A stretch of DNA of 63,717 nt, from assembly GCA_964432485.1 (NCBI GenBank), contig CAYSNP010000005.1, forward strand, positions 1 through 63,717, written 5' to 3'. This stretch comes from CAYSNP01 sp964432485 (GTDB taxonomy: Bacteria > Bacillota > Clostridia > Christensenellales > DTU072). A program made the position numbers and the translations under genes. The notes beneath the pieces were generated by a model. That model did no database searches and was not told the origin of the DNA. It saw nothing but the letters and a program-made list of their open reading frames with translations. This document shows positions 55,841-63,321 of the stretch, piece after piece; positions within the stretch are counted from its first letter, which is position 1; each line of letters opens with the position of its first letter.

Positions 55841-57019
55841 ATGGATATTAACGATAATCATCCGATATGTACATGGGAGAATACGCTATTAAGAATTGCT
55901 TATGAAAAAGCCGTTATTTTTTCTACGGGAAAAAGCGGCATTAACAAGAAAAAATACTATCATTATACCTCTATCGAAACGCTGCAGAAAATAATAAATG
56001 ATAATACATTATTGTTAACGCATTGCCAATTTTTAAACGATTCAGCAGAATTTATATCAGGAAGTGAAAAAATAATTGAGATACTTGATAAAAACGAAAA
56101 ACTTCCTAAAAAGATAAAAAAATATATTAATGTTATTAAAAAGACAAATGAGTCACATCGAAATCCTCACCGCAACATAATAAATAGTGGAACTTTTACA
56201 AACAGGCTTTATCATCAGATTAATTATTGTATGCCTGAAGCTTTCTCCATAAGCTTTTGTGAAAGAGACGATTTAAGATATCAATGGCAAACTTATGCAG
56301 GCGAGTCCGGTATAAGTATAGAATTTGATTTTACAGGATATGATTTTCTAATTAAGGTAAACGAGTTTTCGGATGCAAAAAAGGAAGTAACAGAAAAAGC
56401 AGACAAAGAAAAGATATTTATAAAATTGCCTGGCTTGCGACCGCTACCAATGATTTATAAGGAGAAACGATTAGTTGCTTCTATAGCGACCCTTATTGAT
56501 GAGTGGCTTGATGGACCTATGGATCAATTGTCTAATTATGAAAGTGCTTTAGCACCTATATTTTTTCTTGCTTCATTTTATAAAAATAAGGAGTTTAAAA
56601 TCGAAAAGGAGCATCGTATAGCATTGCGAGAAGAAGATTTTTCTTTCTTTTTTTCTTCAAGTGAGTACAAGACCTATTATATTGATATAACCTACACATT
56701 AAGCGAAGGTGTATTAAAACCCAGAATGACGCTTTCTTGGCAGCCTATAGATGCGGATAAGGAAAATTCTAAAATAAAATCTCCTAAATCGCCTATCAAA
56801 GCAATAACAGTGGGTCCGGGAAAAAATCAAGACTTTGCCTATAAGAGCATATGTCATTTTTTAGATTATGGGCAGCATAAAATCGAAAAAATAAACAAGC
56901 TAGGCAAATATATTTATGAAGAAAATAAGAACTCGAAATACGGTGCCCGATATGTCACGCGCTGCGGCATTGAAGTTAGAAAATCTAAATCCTCTTACCT
57001 CTTCCCACGAGGAGGATAA
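55841..57019 (+). CDS. DUF2971 family protein
   Basis: 392 aa, soluble. The family pattern is visible: YYHYTSIETLQKIINDNTL, THCQFLNDSAEF, then FSISFCERDDLRYQWQTYA and GISIEFD. A second part (PFFFLASFYKNKEFKIEKEHRI-like) keeps an EHR motif. DUF2971 has no settled function; the HYT start and later ISIE recall ADP-ribosyltransferase folds (inference). It ends the three-gene operon and may be its output or effector. I use ATG 55841 (AAAGGA ten bases upstream); an earlier frame would overlap the receiver gene. It stops 11 bp before the tRNA. Confidence 0.75.
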   Translation: MDINDNHPICTWENTLLRIAYEKAVIFSTGKSGINKKKYYHYTSIETLQKIINDNTLLLTHCQFLNDSAEFISGSEKIIEILDKNEKLPKKIKKYINVIKKTNESHRNPHRNIINSGTFTNRLYHQINYCMPEAFSISFCERDDLRYQWQTYAGESGISIEFDFTGYDFLIKVNEFSDAKKEVTEKADKEKIFIKLPGLRPLPMIYKEKRLVASIATLIDEWLDGPMDQLSNYESALAPIFFLASFYKNKEFKIEKEHRIALREEDFSFFFSSSEYKTYYIDITYTLSEGVLKPRMTLSWQPIDADKENSKIKSPKSPIKAITVGPGKNQDFAYKSICHFLDYGQHKIEKINKLGKYIYEENKNSKYGARYVTRCGIEVRKSKSSYLFPRGG

Positions 57020-57030
57020 CTAATATATTT

Positions 57031-57107
57031 TGGCATACCCGGAGGGATTTGAACCCCCAACCTTCTGATCCGTAGTCAGATGCTCTATCCAGTTGAGCCA
57101 CGGGTAC
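57031..57107 (-). tRNA. tRNA-Arg (anticodon ACG)
   Basis: A 77-nt cloverleaf can be drawn: acceptor GTACCCG/CGGGTAT, anticodon stem TCTGA/TCAGA around a CTACGGA loop, T-loop TTCAAAT, and an encoded CCA end. The 3' end faces the GHKL/receiver/DUF2971 operon, the side where integrating elements usually sit. Confidence 0.97.
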
Positions 57108-57119
57108 TTGCGGTATTTT

Positions 57120-57148
57120 ATTATAGTTGGATTATTGGCTTTTGTCAA
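57120..57148 (-). promoter_or_regulatory. Promoter of tRNA-Arg
   Basis: TTGACA (57148-57143), a 17-bp spacer and TATAAT (57125-57120) on the minus strand: full consensus. Confidence 0.85.
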
Positions 57149-57162
57149 TTGATTAGTCGCAA

Positions 57163-58710
57163 TTAAGAATGCCAAAGTTGATGAAAACCTGTTTCTTCCA
57201 GCAAGTGGGGCGGTGTTTGGGCATCTTGCAATAGCCAAATCTTTTCTTGGGGCAGACCGCAAACTTGCTTGCAGGTATCTTGCTCTGCTTCTGTAAGGGT
57301 AGCATAGCCTTGGGTGTGTTTTTCTTTGATTGCTTTTTGGATTAGGGTATGGCTGTAATTGTCTATCTTAAAGGTGCGCGCGATAAGCAGCAATATTATA
57401 GATGCCAAAATAGGTATAATGGAATATACTATTTTTACTCCCCACATAGTTTGTATTGTGCGTATTGCTTTTGAGGGATCAGAGGGTTTTAGACCAAATG
57501 CAGAAAGAATTAAGCCCGCTACAAAGCTGGCAATGCCCGAATTGACCTTTTTGATAAAAGTAGATAGCCCTGCCATTAGCCCTTCTCTGCGTTGACCGCT
57601 AATAGCTTCGTCTACATCGGTAATATCCGCAAATAGTGTCATTGGCACAAAACCCAGCGCACTTACCCCTATGCCTAAAAAGGATATGGACACTATAAAA
57701 ACCCAAGGAGAGCCTTCTGGCGGAATAAACAAAGCTATAATGCAGGCGACCATTAGGATAGGCACACACACTTTATAGGGCATATGCTTGTTAAACTTCT
57801 TCATTAGCACCACATTAGCAGGGAAGAAGCCTATTTCTGTTGCGCCTTTTATGGTAAGCACTATGGTCATTATTGACATACCTAAAATAGGCTCTTGTTT
57901 AAGCACAATATATGTAAAAAATGCCATCCCAAGGGTAACCATATTGCCTATAAACCCAGAAGCCAACCCCATACCCAAGTTTTTGGTAAAAGAGCGATTT
58001 TGCAGTACGCTGCCATACTCGCTAAAGACTTTTTTAAGGGTGATATCCGTATTTTTTATTAGACAGGGCTCTTCCTTTACCCCTAAAAATGTAATTAGGA
58101 TAGGCAGGGCAAATATTATACCAAGCACCAAGCCCATTATTGCAAAATTGCTTTTGAAAGCCGGCGATATGCTCTCTCCTCTATGCCCGCTGTAAATTAC
58201 AAACTCAAAAAAGTAAGTGGAAAATACACTTGCCACTCCGGCATAAATCATTTGCATAGAAGAATAATTGGTACGTGACTCATAACTGCCGACAATGCGG
58301 GGTAGCAAGCAAGAATAAGGTATGGCAAATATGGTGTAGACAGTGCTAAAAAAGATATAAGAAAAGGTGTAATAAACTACCTTATGAACTTCGTTTTGCA
58401 GTCCAAAGGAGTACCATAGCATAAAGAAGGAGAGAAACGCAGGAATAACCGATATCAGCAGATAAGGACGGCATTTTCCCAGCTTGCTTTTGGTGCGCTC
58501 TACAATCACGCCCATAATAGGGTCGGTTACACCATCCCAAACCTTGCCTACCATAATAGCTAGCCCCGCCCAATAAGGGTCGATTTGCTCCACAACAGTA
58601 AGGTAAAGCATAAAGTAGGATGCTATTATCATAGAAACGCCGCCCGAATAGCCTTCAGCGCAGGCATAGGCGTTCATTTTCTTGAATTCTTTGGTATCAA
58701 TCTTAGCCAT
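57163..58710 (-). CDS. GPH-family sugar:cation symporter
   Basis: About 515 aa, twelve-helix transporter related to the three at 5079-9533 but distinct: MLYLTVVEQIDPYWAG, VGKVWDGVTDPIMG and a LGKCRPYLL loop. A consensus promoter lies over 58739-58767, so the start must be downstream of it; I take the ATG at 58710 (MAKID...), with only a weak ribosome site. Starts further upstream lie in or before the promoter. It is monocistronic and faces the tRNA. Confidence 0.85.
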   Translation of the reverse strand: MAKIDTKEFKKMNAYACAEGYSGGVSMIIASYFMLYLTVVEQIDPYWAGLAIMVGKVWDGVTDPIMGVIVERTKSKLGKCRPYLLISVIPAFLSFFMLWYSFGLQNEVHKVVYYTFSYIFFSTVYTIFAIPYSCLLPRIVGSYESRTNYSSMQMIYAGVASVFSTYFFEFVIYSGHRGESISPAFKSNFAIMGLVLGIIFALPILITFLGVKEEPCLIKNTDITLKKVFSEYGSVLQNRSFTKNLGMGLASGFIGNMVTLGMAFFTYIVLKQEPILGMSIMTIVLTIKGATEIGFFPANVVLMKKFNKHMPYKVCVPILMVACIIALFIPPEGSPWVFIVSISFLGIGVSALGFVPMTLFADITDVDEAISGQRREGLMAGLSTFIKKVNSGIASFVAGLILSAFGLKPSDPSKAIRTIQTMWGVKIVYSIIPILASIILLLIARTFKIDNYSHTLIQKAIKEKHTQGYATLTEAEQDTCKQVCGLPQEKIWLLQDAQTPPHLLEETGFHQLWHS

Positions 58711-58738
58711 TAACAATATATCCGCAAGTAATAAAAAT

Positions 58739-58767
58739 ATCATACCCCACCTTATGCCAATTGTCAA
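58739..58767 (-). promoter_or_regulatory. Promoter of the GPH symporter gene
   Basis: TTGACA (58767-58762), a 17-bp spacer and TATGAT (58744-58739). Confidence 0.8.
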
Positions 58768-58860
58768 CAGCTACCCCGCCAAAGAGTAATTGTGCAGCAA
58801 ATAAGAAAGCATAATAATATTGCCTCAATAAGACAAATCAAGCTGGGCGAGTAGGTTTTT

Positions 58861-58906
58861 ATTCGTAGAAATGCAATGTTTTAATTCGTAGAAATGCAAT
58901 GTTTTA
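58861..58906. repeat. Two copies of a 23-bp tandem repeat (ATPase 3' side)
   Basis: Unit ATTCGTAGAAATGCAATGTT plus TTA, repeated at 58861 and 58884. The second unit contains the stop codon of the AAA+ ATPase gene. The same unit, in the same orientation, forms a six-copy array at the other end of that gene. Confidence 0.9.
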
Positions 58907-60172
58907 CGGACCTAATGCACCAATTGGAACAACCCAAATTCCTTCTTCTGTTTTGTATGCATAATTTGTGCCTGTTAAAACCATTAGAAAAGAAGGCTCA
59001 TTCATTTTATTTGTGTTAATCTTACTTTTTAGACGCAATAAGTTTTTAGTTGCTTTAGACAATTCAGCAAAGCCGAGCTTAACTTCAATAGCTCCCCATT
59101 GCCCATTGTTCAAATGTATAATAGCATCAACTTCAAGTCCGGTGTTGTCTAAATAGTGGTATACTTTTCCCCCAACAGCCTCAGCATAAACTCTTAAATC
59201 CCTAACGCATAGAGACTCGAACAAAAGTCCGCATGTTTTGATATCATGAACTAAATCTGTTGGGCTTAAACTTAAAGCAGAGGTAGCAATAGAAGGGTCT
59301 ACAAAATGCCTAGTGGGAGAAATTCTAGCTGTTGCTTTGCTTCTAAAATTAGGATTCCAAGCATCTAGCTCTTCTACAACGAACAATTTTTTCAATGCCT
59401 CAATATAATCAGCAAGTGTGTCAATATTCATTATCGGATTGCTTTTATTTTTATTAATATCAGACAAAATTGCAACATTAGTAGCACTTGTCGAGATGTG
59501 TCTTGAATATGCCTTTAATAGTGCTTTTGTGCGAATACTAGACCTCTTTACTCCATCTACATCAATAATATCGTGGGTAATAAGCCCTTCATAATAATCA
59601 ATTGCTTGCTGCAAGGCAATTTGCCCTTTATGGTTGGTAGCTAAAGGCCACCCGCCACGACAAATTAAATATGTTAAGTCTTTGAATGTTAATATTGAAT
59701 GTGCTGTTTTGCTATAATTAGAGTTGCAAAAAAGATCTTTTAACGAAATTTCTCCACTAGAGTCCAATGATTCATATAAACTCATAGGCCTCATAAGTAA
59801 GGAAACAATTCTGCCAGTGCCAGTATGGCTTGTGGCTGACATTTTTGCAGGAACACTTGACCCAGTTAGAATAAATTGATTAAACAAACCTCTGCGGTCT
59901 ACCTCTTGTCTTACCACATCCCAGATAGCTGGGGCTACTTGCCACTCATCTATCAGTCTTGGGGTGTCGCCTTTTAGCAGTTGGATAGGATTGAGTTTAG
60001 CTAGTTCGATAAGTTGTTCTTTTAATAGCGGGTCTTGCATATTGATATTGCTTTTTGCCAATTGCTTAGCAGTAGTGGTTTTTCCACACCACTTAGGACC
60101 AGTTATAAGAACGGCTCCTTTAGATTCTAATCTAAATTTTAACAAATTATCTAGAATTCTTTTTTTGTACAT
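58904..60172 (-). CDS. AAA+ ATPase with DUF4143 domain
   Basis: About 422 aa. Walker A GPKWCGKTT near residue 26, then PRLIDEWQVAPAIWD (Walker B region), FILTGSSVPAK (sensor 1) and a C-terminal DUF4143 domain with FESLCVRDLRVYAEAVGG, GLEVDAIIHL and WGAIEVKLG, which resembles a nuclease-like core (ExD...ExK). Such ATPases are widespread and often carried in accessory regions; function is unsettled. The gene is bracketed by 23-bp repeats: its stop lies in the 3' pair, and unit 1 of the 5' array supplies a -35-like TTGCAT. I use the ATG at 60172, five bases after GAGG. Confidence 0.85.
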   Translation of the reverse strand: MYKKRILDNLLKFRLESKGAVLITGPKWCGKTTTAKQLAKSNINMQDPLLKEQLIELAKLNPIQLLKGDTPRLIDEWQVAPAIWDVVRQEVDRRGLFNQFILTGSSVPAKMSATSHTGTGRIVSLLMRPMSLYESLDSSGEISLKDLFCNSNYSKTAHSILTFKDLTYLICRGGWPLATNHKGQIALQQAIDYYEGLITHDIIDVDGVKRSSIRTKALLKAYSRHISTSATNVAILSDINKNKSNPIMNIDTLADYIEALKKLFVVEELDAWNPNFRSKATARISPTRHFVDPSIATSALSLSPTDLVHDIKTCGLLFESLCVRDLRVYAEAVGGKVYHYLDNTGLEVDAIIHLNNGQWGAIEVKLGFAELSKATKNLLRLKSKINTNKMNEPSFLMVLTGTNYAYKTEEGIWVVPIGALGP

Positions 60173-60189
60173 AGGCACCTCATATCATA

Positions 60190-60217
60190 AGTATAACATA
60201 AATTCGTAGAAATGCAA
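60190..60217 (-). promoter_or_regulatory. Candidate promoter built partly from the repeat array
   Basis: Minus strand TTGCAT (60217-60212, inside repeat unit 1), a 16-bp spacer and TATACT (60195-60190), before the ATPase start. Confidence 0.45.
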
Positions 60218-60339
60218 TGTTTTTATTCGTAGAAATGTAATGTTTTAATTCGTAGAAATGCAATGTTTTAATTCGTAGAAATGCAATATTTTTATTCGTA
60301 GAAATGCAATGTTTTTATTTGTAGAAATGCAATGTTTCT
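60202..60339. repeat. Six-copy 23-bp tandem repeat array (ATPase 5' side)
   Basis: Units start at 60202, 60225, 60248, 60271, 60294 and 60317, each close to ATTCGTAGAAATGCAATGTT plus three bases. There are no spacers, so it is not a CRISPR array. It shares unit and orientation with 58861-58906. Confidence 0.92.
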
Positions 60340-60435
60340 AGCAACTTGTAAAAGGAAATATATATTAGCTGCAAGTTTAAGATGCCAAAAAGAGATTTTT
60401 TTTTGTGTCTAACCACCAGCAGAATAAGAAAAGAT

Positions 60436-60465
60436 GGTTAGAATTGGTTAGAAGCGGTTAGAATA
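60436..60465. repeat. Three copies of a 10-bp repeat
   Basis: GGTTAGAATT, GGTTAGAAGC, GGTTAGAATA in tandem. Confidence 0.7.
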
Positions 60466-60613
60466 GTCAGAAGCAATTGAAAATGATAATATTTGGAACA
60501 TAAATTCACAAAAATGTAATAAAAGATAATAAAAAGGTGTTCTTTAAGGCGATATATAAATTTCTTATTAGTGTGGTGCAAGTGTGATGGACCATGCAAT
60601 CAATATTAGTAAC

Positions 60614-60636
60614 TGTAAGTGAGATTTACACTTACA
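60614..60636. repeat. Inverted repeat/hairpin
   Basis: TGTAAGTG and CACTTACA, 8-bp arms with a 7-nt loop. The GTAAG/CTTAC half-sites recall the palindrome at 14476-14489 but are further apart. The rest of the ~740-bp gap between the ATPase and AbrB genes holds only the repeats and the remnant listed here. Confidence 0.5.
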
Positions 60637-60709
60637 AAAAATGCAACTATTGCAAAAAAAGTAAATATGAAATGTAAGAAACATAAAAATAAGGGACACA
60701 TTAACAAGT

Positions 60710-60811
60710 ATCAGCTTAAAAATTACAGAAAACATCAGGTTGAAAATACCGAAAATATCAGGTTGAAAATACCGAAAACATCAGGTTAAAAATACCGAAA
60801 ACATCAGGTTT
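60710..60811. repeat. Second 23-bp tandem repeat array, different unit
   Basis: Four units and a partial fifth of ATCAGGTTGAAAATACCGAA plus AAC (starts 60710, 60734, 60757, 60780, 60803). The period is 23 bp as in the ATPase array, but the unit is unrelated. No spacers. Confidence 0.88.
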
Positions 60812-60955
60812 GCTTGACATCGTTTTTAGGCATTGATGATTCATTCAAAAAAATAATTATTGTTAAGGACAACTTTAAGCCATGGTATGATGATAATGGC
60901 ATTCTAATTTTAAGTCTAAAAGATTTTTTACTGAGCTTAGATATATTAAAATAGA
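60808..60955 (+). pseudogene. Frameshifted remnant of a second AAA+/DUF4143-type gene end
   Basis: The frame SFLGIDDSFKKIIIVKDNF-KPWYDDNG continues, after one extra base near 60900, as ILILSLKDFLLSLDILK and a stop (60953-60955). The pattern (KKIIIVKD..KPWYDDNGI..I.L.DFLL) is what I know from the C-terminal ends of AAA+/DUF4143 ATPases. The N-terminal part is missing. Confidence 0.5.
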
Positions 60956-61015
60956 TAATTAAATTAATAGATATGACTTTAAGTTGAAAAAAGAGGAAGC
61001 ACTAGAAGAACTGTA

Positions 61016-61044
61016 TTGACAATCTTGTATAATAATGTTATCAT
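61016..61044 (+). promoter_or_regulatory. Promoter of the AbrB/ABC operon
   Basis: TTGACA (61016-61021), a 17-bp spacer and TATCAT (61039-61044). Confidence 0.65.
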
Positions 61045-61081
61045 TATCATATTAATCATACTTTTCATACGGAGGATTAAG

Positions 61082-61300
61082 ATGAAAAAACCTGCAGGGA
61101 AATATGCGTGGACAGTTAAAGTTGGAGAAAAGGGACAATTTGTTATACCCAAAGAAGCAAGAGAAATATTTAATATAAATCCTGGAGATACCCTTATAGT
61201 TCTAGGTGATGTAAAACAAGGTATAGCCATCCCTCCTAAAAATACATTTACTGGTTTATTAAATAAGATTTTTGGCGGCAATTTGCTAGAGGAGGACTAG
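61082..61300 (+). CDS. AbrB/MazE-type DNA-binding protein
   Basis: 72 aa. A single swapped-hairpin domain: KVGEKGQFVIPKEAREIFNI, then GDTLIVLGD. It binds DNA and probably regulates its own operon, which continues with an ABC exporter. I use ATG 61082 with GGAGG upstream; the longer frame begins at the promoter's -35. One base separates its stop from the ABC ATPase start. Confidence 0.88.
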   Translation: MKKPAGKYAWTVKVGEKGQFVIPKEAREIFNINPGDTLIVLGDVKQGIAIPPKNTFTGLLNKIFGGNLLEED

Positions 61301-61301
61301 C

Positions 61302-62027
61302 ATGAACGCCATTGTTGCAACTAATTTAAGCAAGAGATATGGAGAGGCTACTGCTGTAGACTGCTTGAACCTGGTAATACAGCAAGGAGAGTTGTTTTCA
61401 TTGTTGGGGCTGAATGGGGCAGGAAAAACAACTACTATTAAAATGTTATCTTGCCTAAGCAAGCCTACAGGCGGTGACGCACTATTACTTGGTGATAGCA
61501 TAAACGAAAAGCCACAATCAATAAAGAAAATAATAAACCTATCACCTCAAGAAACAGCCATCGCTCCTAACCTAACGGTTAAAGAAAATTTAGAGTTGGT
61601 GGCTGGTTTATACGGGCAAAAAAAAGAAACAGCACAAAAGAGCGCCCTTGAGATAGCCGCACGTTTTGGATTAGGTGAAATCATGGCAAAGAAGTCAAAA
61701 ATTTTATCAGGGGGCATGCAAAGGCGTCTTAGCATTGCCATGGCCCTAATTTCAAATCCCCAAATTTTATTTTTAGATGAGCCAACTTTAGGGCTGGATA
61801 TTCTTGCTCGTAGAGAATTATGGGCGGCAATAAGAGAATTGAAAGGAAAAATAACTATTGTATTGACTACACATTATCTAGAAGAAGCAGAGAATTTGTC
61901 AGATAGAGTGGGCATGATGGTAAAAGGAAAATTAATGGCAGTCGGAACAGTAGCTGAATTAACCATACAAACCCAAACAACTAAATTGGAAGATGCTTTT
62001 GTAGTTTTAACGGGGGGCAAAGTATGA
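61302..62027 (+). CDS. ABC transporter ATP-binding protein (exporter type)
   Basis: 241 aa. Walker A LNGAGKTTT, signature LSGGMQRRLSIAMAL, Walker B ILFLDEPTLGLD and the switch His in TTHYLEEAE. A DrrA/CcmA-like drug or peptide exporter ATPase. Its stop overlaps the permease start (ATGA at 62024-62027). AbrB, ATPase and permease form one operon. Confidence 0.92.
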   Translation: MNAIVATNLSKRYGEATAVDCLNLVIQQGELFSLLGLNGAGKTTTIKMLSCLSKPTGGDALLLGDSINEKPQSIKKIINLSPQETAIAPNLTVKENLELVAGLYGQKKETAQKSALEIAARFGLGEIMAKKSKILSGGMQRRLSIAMALISNPQILFLDEPTLGLDILARRELWAAIRELKGKITIVLTTHYLEEAENLSDRVGMMVKGKLMAVGTVAELTIQTQTTKLEDAFVVLTGGKV

Positions 62028-62773
62028 GAACCTATTTATTTGCCAAACGCAATATAAAAGAAATTCTTCGTGAACCGCAGTTTTTCTTTTTCGGGTTAGG
62101 CTTCCCATTAATTTTATTGCTATTGCTATCAATAATAAACACAAGCATCCCAAAAGAAGCTAATAATACTTTATTTGAAATAAAAAACCTCGCACCAGGA
62201 TTAGCAATGTTTGGGACAGCGTTTATGACTTTGTTTTCAGGAACACTAGTCGCAAAGGATAAAACATCATCCTTTTTAATGCGGCTGCTTGCCTCCCCAA
62301 TGACAGCTACCGATTTCATCATAGGCTATACACTGCCAATGCTTGTAATGACGGCGGGACAATGTGCAATAACTTTTTTGACATCATTAATATTTGGATT
62401 GCAGTTAACAGTGTCCATTTTATTAGCAATTATAGTTACCATAATGGTATCATTCTTATTTATTGGCTTAGGCTTGCTTTGCGGAACACTATTGACAGAT
62501 AAAGCTGTTGGCGGTATCTGTGGAGCTCTAGTAACAAACATTGCAGGCTGGTTTTCGGGGATTTTTATTCCCATAGATTTAATAGGAGGAACTTTCAAAA
62601 CCATTACAAATATCTTACCTTTTTATCATAGTGTAGAAGCTATTAAAGCGGCTATCCAAATAGATATCGCAAGCATTTTATCCCATCTAGGAGTAGTGCT
62701 TGGTTATGCATTAGCTGTGTACACAATTGCAATCTTTACATTCAAGAGCAAAATAATAGATAATAAAAAATAG
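62024..62773 (+). CDS. ABC-2 type permease
   Basis: 249 aa with six predicted helices; FAKRNIKEILREPQFFFFGLGFP at the N-terminus and a FSGIFIPIDLIGG segment near the C-terminus are typical of ABC-2 permeases. It pairs with the ATPase just upstream. Substrate unknown. Confidence 0.9.
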   Translation: MRTYLFAKRNIKEILREPQFFFFGLGFPLILLLLLSIINTSIPKEANNTLFEIKNLAPGLAMFGTAFMTLFSGTLVAKDKTSSFLMRLLASPMTATDFIIGYTLPMLVMTAGQCAITFLTSLIFGLQLTVSILLAIIVTIMVSFLFIGLGLLCGTLLTDKAVGGICGALVTNIAGWFSGIFIPIDLIGGTFKTITNILPFYHSVEAIKAAIQIDIASILSHLGVVLGYALAVYTIAIFTFKSKIIDNKK

Positions 62774-62835
62774 AAACTATAAAAAGATAATCCCATGTGT
62801 TTTGTGTCTCCCACCTACGCTCTTAAGGCTTGCGT

Positions 62836-63118
62836 GGGTCTGGATTGCTTCACTGTCGTTCGCAATGACTTTTTAGGGTCTGGATTGCTTCGCTGATTAT
62901 ACCCTCGCTATGCTCTCGCATATGCTCGTGGGCTTAAGCTACTGACTTGCCACTGGCAACTCAGCTTAACGCGTCGCCTGCAATGACAAGGAGCAAAGTC
63001 CTATGGGTCTGGATTGCTTCGCTGATTATACCCTCGCTATGCTCTCGCATATGCTCGTGGGCTTAAGCTACTGACTTGCCACTGGCAAGCCAGCTTAACG
63101 CGTCGCCTGCAAAGACGG
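62836..63118. repeat. Direct repeats with the CTGGATTGCTTC/CGCAATGAC core
   Basis: A short copy (62836-62875) is followed by two 129-bp-period copies (62876-63004 and 63005-63118), nearly identical over ~110 bp. The core also occurs, reversed, in the repeat at 961-1371. Similar intergenic cores are common in unrelated bacterial genomes. No gene is seen between 62774 and 63240. Confidence 0.85.
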
Positions 63119-63240
63119 AGTTGCTTTGGCACTTTGTGCCGTGCAATGACAGATTGTTTCGATGTTTGCATATTTTGCTGCTTTTCAAATTTTTTCATAA
63201 CTTTAAAATAAACTTGTTCAGATACAAGGTTAACACAATC

Positions 63241-63269
63241 TTGCTATAAGCATTTTGATGTGCTATAAT
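63241..63269 (+). promoter_or_regulatory. Promoter of the DUF262 gene
   Basis: TTGCTA (63241-63246), a 17-bp spacer and TATAAT (63264-63269), the latter with an extended -10 TG. Confidence 0.65.
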
Positions 63270-63321
63270 TTATTAACTTATATGGCAAAAGAGATTCATA
63301 AATTGATAAGTAGAAGGAAAA

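Noticed and set aside
57020..57262. Open frame on the minus strand over the tRNA
   Set aside because: It covers the whole tRNA-Arg gene and its promoter, which are certain; the frame is accidental.
60202..60811. Possible CRISPR arrays at 60202-60339 and 60710-60811
   Set aside because: The units follow each other without spacers and no cas gene is near; they are plain tandem repeats.
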